A stretch of 8,294 nucleotides of DNA from Bacillota bacterium. GTDB taxonomy: Bacteria; Bacillota_E; Symbiobacteriia; JAMDAP01. The notes beneath the pieces were generated by a model. It ran no database searches. It was not told where the DNA came from and was given only the letters and a program-made list of their open reading frames with translations. Within the stretch, counting starts at the first letter, position 1, and each line of letters starts with the position of its first letter. The position numbers and the translations under genes were made by a program. The DNA lies in assembly GCA_023484675.1 (NCBI GenBank), contig JAMDAP010000073.1, positions 1-8,294 on the forward strand. The letters are read 5' to 3'. Below are positions 5,885 to 8,294 of this stretch, one piece after another.

Positions 5885-6619
5885 ATGAACAGAGCCAGGT
5901 TCCGATCGGTGGTCGTCGTGGTTGCCGCCTTGTTGCTGATCGCTTCCTCAGTCGCCAGCGCCGACCCAGCCACGCCGGCGCAACCCGCCGCCGCCCAGGC
6001 GAGGACTATCTCCGCTACGGGCGTGGGACAGGTCAGCACCGTCGCACTGCCCCAGGCCACCATGCTCAACATCAGTGTCCACCAGCAAGCCAACGGTGAT
6101 CCCAAGGCGGCCATCCAGGCTGTGGAGGACAAAGTGGCAGCCGTGCGCGCCGCCCTGGAGAAGGCCGGGGTGCCGGAGGCCAGCATTCAGGTCAACAACT
6201 TCAACCTCTATCCGGTCTACGGTCCGCCCCCGGGGCTGAAGCCCGAGGTCGTTCCCCTTCCGCAACCTCAGCCCGTTCAGGGCTATAACGTGGATGAGAA
6301 CCTTCAAGCCCAGACCTCCGGCACGGATCAGTTGGTGGCTGCCATGCAAGCCGTCATTGCAGCCGGGGCAAGCTCCGTGAACACCTTCTTCAAGGGAGGA
6401 CTGGAAGCCACGCCGCCCAGCGCCGATGCCCTGGCGCCGGCGGTGGCCCAGGCCACGGAGCAGGCCATAGCCCTGGTGCAGGCGGCCGCGAAGTCTGCCG
6501 GACTTACGTTGGGCAACATCCGAAGCATCGACGTCCAGGCGCCCTCTCCCTGGTACTCTGGGCCGAACCTGCCCTCCTGGCGGGTTCAGGTGGTCGTTAC
6601 CTATGATGTGGCGCAATAG
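5885..6619 (+). CDS. Exported SIMPL-domain (DUF541) protein
   Basis: A 244-residue secreted protein with a signal peptide: basic n-region (residues 2-7), hydrophobic core (8-22) and a probable cleavage after VASA (23-26). A short Ala/Pro-rich linker follows, then a SIMPL/DUF541 domain (about 41-243). The typical opening pattern is ISATGVGQV at 42-50; the middle has the NNFNLYPVY segment at 104-112, and QVVVTYDV closes the domain at 235-242. Family members include E. coli YggE and the mammalian SIMPL protein; the bacterial function is poorly understood (links to oxidative stress and shell-like oligomers have been reported). It begins 118 bases after the regulator stop. A proline-rich insertion at 114-130 (PPPGLKPEVVPLPQPQP) is probably a surface loop. 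A strong terminator follows. No substrate or partner can be named. Confidence 0.85.
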   Translation: MNRARFRSVVVVVAALLLIASSVASADPATPAQPAAAQARTISATGVGQVSTVALPQATMLNISVHQQANGDPKAAIQAVEDKVAAVRAALEKAGVPEASIQVNNFNLYPVYGPPPGLKPEVVPLPQPQPVQGYNVDENLQAQTSGTDQLVAAMQAVIAAGASSVNTFFKGGLEATPPSADALAPAVAQATEQAIALVQAAAKSAGLTLGNIRSIDVQAPSPWYSGPNLPSWRVQVVVTYDVAQ

Positions 6620-6655
6620 CACCGGCACTCATCGGCGAAGGACATTGCCAGGCTG

Positions 6656-6703
6656 AAGGCTCCCATCCCAACGCGGTTTTCACCCGCTGGGATGGGAGCC
6701 TTT
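6656..6703 (+). terminator. Strong intrinsic terminator after the SIMPL gene
   Basis: A perfect 15-bp stem pairs 6656-6670 with 6688-6702. An inner GCGG/CCGC step (6673-6676 with 6684-6687) sits below the loop. The A's before and the T's after the stem (TTTCCTT from 6701) complete the signal. It starts 37 bases past the stop codon and separates this unit from the nitroreductase gene. Confidence 0.88.
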
Positions 6704-6786
6704 CCTTGTGTGGGAGCCCCTTCGCGTCCAGCGGCAGGCCGGCCGTGCCGGGGCAGGGTTGGGCAGCTTTGGCGGTGAGATGCTAG

Positions 6787-6817
6787 GGTGGTACGCAGCG
6801 TTGAGAGCTGCACCATC
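6787..6817 (+). other. Leader hairpin directly before the nitroreductase ribosome site
   Basis: GGTGGT at 6787-6792 pairs with ACCATC at 6812-6817 (one G-U), then after a two-base AC bulge GCAGC at 6795-6799 pairs with GCTGC at 6807-6811, closing a seven-base loop. It lies about 10 bases before the GGAGGG site at 6828-6833. It could tune translation or mRNA stability. The GGGTGGTAC string recalls part of a T-box, but the rest of that structure is absent. Confidence 0.4.
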
Positions 6818-6840
6818 ATCCCGGACTGGAGGGTGAACCT

Positions 6841-7383
6841 GTGACCAAGGACATCATCGACGCCATCCGTGAGCGGCGCAGCGTGCACCGCTTTGAAAGC
6901 AGGCCCATTCCCGAAGCCACCTTGGGGCGTATCCTGGAGTGCGGCCGCCTGGCTCCCAGCGTTGCGGGCAGCGAGCCCTGGCTCTTTGTCGTGGTGGAAA
7001 ACGAGGCAAAGCGCCAGGCCCTGGCGGGAGCAACAGCCGGTGAGGCCTTTATCGCCGGCGCGCCTGCGGTCGTGGTGGTCTGTGCCGACCTGGAGCGGGC
7101 GGCACGGGCGGCGGGAGCCGGCACTATGGACCCCGATAAGGCCCGCCTGCTGGGCGTGCAGGATGTGGCGGCCGCGGTCGAGAACATGCTCTTGGCGGCT
7201 ACGGGCTTTGGCCTGGGCAGCTGCTGGGTGGGCGATTTCGACCCTGCCGCGGTGGCCAAGGTTTTGGAGCTTGACCACCAACGCTACAACCCCTTGGCTC
7301 TGGTGCCTGTCGGCTACGCGGCCGAATGGCCCGAGCCGCCGGAGCACCGGCCCATGGACGAGATCGTCCGCATCATCCACTGA
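6841..7383 (+). CDS. Nitroreductase-family FMN-dependent oxidoreductase
   Basis: A 180-residue cytoplasmic flavoprotein, expected to be an FMN-bound homodimer using NAD(P)H. Visible family landmarks are the phosphate-binding opening IRERRSVHRFESRPIP (9-24), the APSVAGSEPWLFVVV strand-loop (38-52), the helix ENMLLAATGFGLGSCWVGDFD (114-134) and the closing LALVPVGYAAEWPE (152-165). In many relatives the second motif reads N-x-Q-P-W; here it is G-S-E-P-W, so isoalloxazine contacts may differ. The physiological substrate cannot be predicted: the family includes nitroarene, quinone and flavin reductases, dehalogenases and BluB-like enzymes. GTG 6841 follows GGAGGG at 6828-6833 with seven bases between. 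The next gene starts 50 bases downstream with no terminator between, so the two are probably co-transcribed. Confidence 0.87.
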   Translation: MTKDIIDAIRERRSVHRFESRPIPEATLGRILECGRLAPSVAGSEPWLFVVVENEAKRQALAGATAGEAFIAGAPAVVVVCADLERAARAAGAGTMDPDKARLLGVQDVAAAVENMLLAATGFGLGSCWVGDFDPAAVAKVLELDHQRYNPLALVPVGYAAEWPEPPEHRPMDEIVRIIH

Positions 7384-7433
7384 GCCTCAGTTCGGGGCAG
7401 TCAGAAGACGCTGCAAGAACGGGAGGAGAGAGC

Positions 7434-8294
7434 ATGGCGGAGGGAAGGGTTCTGGTTGCCGGCGGAACCGGGTTTATCGGCTCACACCTAGCCACCCGGC
7501 TGCAGCGGGAGGGCTACCGAGTTTCTGTGCTCAGCCGGCGTCCGGAGGCGGCGGCGGCCAAGCTGGATCCGGCCATCGCCAGAGTGCGAGGGGACGTGCA
7601 GAACCTCAAATCGCTGGTGTCCGCCCTTCGGGACGTGGACATCCTGGTGGGCGCCGTGCAGTTTCCCGGCGCCCCGGTGGAGAAGCCGCGCTACGGCTAC
7701 ACCTACATGCGGGTGGATGGCCAGGGCACGGTTAACCTGGTGGCAGCGGCCAAGACGGCGGGTGTCAAGCGCCTGGTCTACATCAGCGGCGCCAGCACGC
7801 GGGAAGGTCAGACGGCCCCCTGGTTTCGGGCCAAGCTTTTGGCCGAAACCGCGGTGCGCGACAGCGGCATCCCAGCCACCATCTTCCGCCCCTCCTGGGT
7901 CTACGGGCCGGAGGACCGGAGCCTCAACCAGTTTGCCACCTTCGCCCGGCGGCTTCCCTTTGTGCCGGTGATTGGCAGCGGCCAGACGCGGGTGCAGCCC
8001 CTGCACGTGGACGACCTGGCCGCGGCGGTGGCGCGGGCCCTGGCCGAACCGGGGGCCGCCGGCAAGGCCTATGATCTGGGCGGTCCGGCTTCTCTCAGTA
8101 TGGACGAGATCATCCAGGCCATGCTGGCCGCCATGGGCCGCTCCCGCCCCCTGCTGCACGTCCCTGCCGGGTGCACTGGGCCTTCGCCAACAGCACGGCG
8201 GCCCTTGAAAGTCTGGGCCGGCGCCAGATTCACGCCGCCGGCGTGCACCTCTTCGACCCGGCCACGGGGGAACACAACGTTCCGTTTGTGCGGA
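7434..8294 (+). CDS. Atypical SDR / NAD(P)-dependent epimerase (NDUFA9-like), 3' end lost at a chimeric junction
   Basis: Rossmann-fold nucleotide-binding protein of the extended/atypical short-chain dehydrogenase superfamily. The N-terminal VLVAGGTGFIGSHL (6-19) binds NAD(P). Other landmarks are the acidic strand end RGDVQNL (52-58), VKRLVYISGAS (111-121) and the FRPSWVYGPED turn (151-161). The catalytic YxxxK pattern appears as W130-F-R-A-K134: Lys is kept but Tyr is replaced by Trp, as expected for atypical members that may bind the nucleotide without classical catalysis. ATG 7434 follows GGGAGG at 7421-7426. The first about 244 codons look native, ending near LLHVPA. From 8168 the frame enters a copy of regulator-gene DNA in the wrong register, so about 42 codons to the window edge (from GCTGPSPTARRP) are not genuine family sequence. 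Full-length relatives have roughly 290-300 residues. Substrate unknown. Confidence 0.85.
   Translation, partial: MAEGRVLVAGGTGFIGSHLATRLQREGYRVSVLSRRPEAAAAKLDPAIARVRGDVQNLKSLVSALRDVDILVGAVQFPGAPVEKPRYGYTYMRVDGQGTVNLVAAAKTAGVKRLVYISGASTREGQTAPWFRAKLLAETAVRDSGIPATIFRPSWVYGPEDRSLNQFATFARRLPFVPVIGSGQTRVQPLHVDDLAAAVARALAEPGAAGKAYDLGGPASLSMDEIIQAMLAAMGRSRPLLHVPAGCTGPSPTARRPLKVWAGARFTPPACTSSTRPRGNTTFRLCG
8168..8294 (+). repeat. Copy 2 of the exact 127-bp repeat, at the window's right edge
   Basis: Identical to 5098-5224, with no mismatch over 127 bases up to the last base of the window. Here it interrupts the SDR gene and is read in a different frame from its source. Only the CGG at its left edge could be shared by both parents. 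The exact length equals a common maximum k-mer size of de Bruijn assemblers, which points to a contig-end chimera; a real duplication is the alternative. Confidence 0.95.

Noticed and set aside
4609..6186. A 525-codon open frame on the - strand across the regulator and SIMPL genes
   Set aside because: It crosses two well supported + strand genes and their intergenic gap, has no matching promoter or ribosome site, and its translation is not protein-like. It also shares the 127-bp repeat with a short - strand frame at the right edge, which is only the repeat read backwards.
6781..6789. Extended -10 promoter TGCTAGGGT for the nitroreductase gene
   Set aside because: Only three of six -10 bases match, the best -35 (TTGGGC at 6759) is 19 bp away, and a start here would fall inside the leader hairpin.
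6781..6830. T-box riboswitch upstream of the nitroreductase gene
   Set aside because: Only a partial GGGTGGTAC match is present; stem I with a specifier loop and a competing terminator are absent, and the gap is too short.
7434..8294. A genuine gene fusion of the SDR with a molybdate-sensor fragment
   Set aside because: The regulator segment is read in a different frame from its source, so no sensor residues are encoded, and the exact 127-bp length at the edge points to a chimera.

Overview
The window is about 8.3 kb of GC-rich bacterial DNA. Gene content suggests a high-GC Bacillota-like organism (clostridial, Symbiobacterium- or Limnochordia-type): a 75-residue SecG, a K+-independent type membrane pyrophosphatase, strong Shine-Dalgarno sites, frequent GTG/TTG starts and intrinsic terminators. 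No 16S rRNA or other taxonomic marker is present, so this placement is inference. All recognised genes lie on the + strand.

Layout. 1-260: no recognisable gene, ending with a perfect 16-bp hairpin. 351-578: secG (protein export), with its own extended -10 promoter and an intrinsic terminator. 793-2880: hppA, a proton-pumping membrane pyrophosphatase, with its own promoter and a terminator-like hairpin. 3068-5766: a tightly packed molybdate operon, modA (lipoprotein binding protein), modB (permease) and a cytoplasmic regulator that fuses an Xre-type helix-turn-helix to a COG1910-type molybdate-binding domain. The regulator occupies the place where the ATPase gene modC would be expected, and no modC is present. 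The operon promoter has a consensus TATAAT inside an inverted repeat, a candidate operator for the operon's own regulator. 5885-6619: an exported SIMPL-domain (DUF541) protein with a strong terminator. 6841-7383: a small nitroreductase-family flavoprotein. 7434 to the window end: an atypical SDR / NAD-dependent epimerase of the NDUFA9-like kind.

The most unusual feature is at the right edge. The last 127 bases (8168-8294) are identical to 5098-5224 inside the regulator gene. The SDR reading frame runs into this copy out of register and loses its normal C-terminus. An exact repeat of 127 bp ending at the sequence edge equals a widely used assembler k-mer size, so an assembly or amplification chimera is the most economical reading. 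A real duplication cannot be excluded from sequence alone.

Functionally, secG and hppA are housekeeping membrane genes in separate transcription units. The modA-modB-regulator set looks like a self-regulated oxyanion uptake module that must borrow an ATPase from elsewhere. The nitroreductase and SDR genes may be co-transcribed (50-bp gap). I see no CRISPR array, tRNA, rRNA, transposase or phage gene. I found no convincing new multi-gene system; the modC-less, self-regulated module is the nearest candidate.
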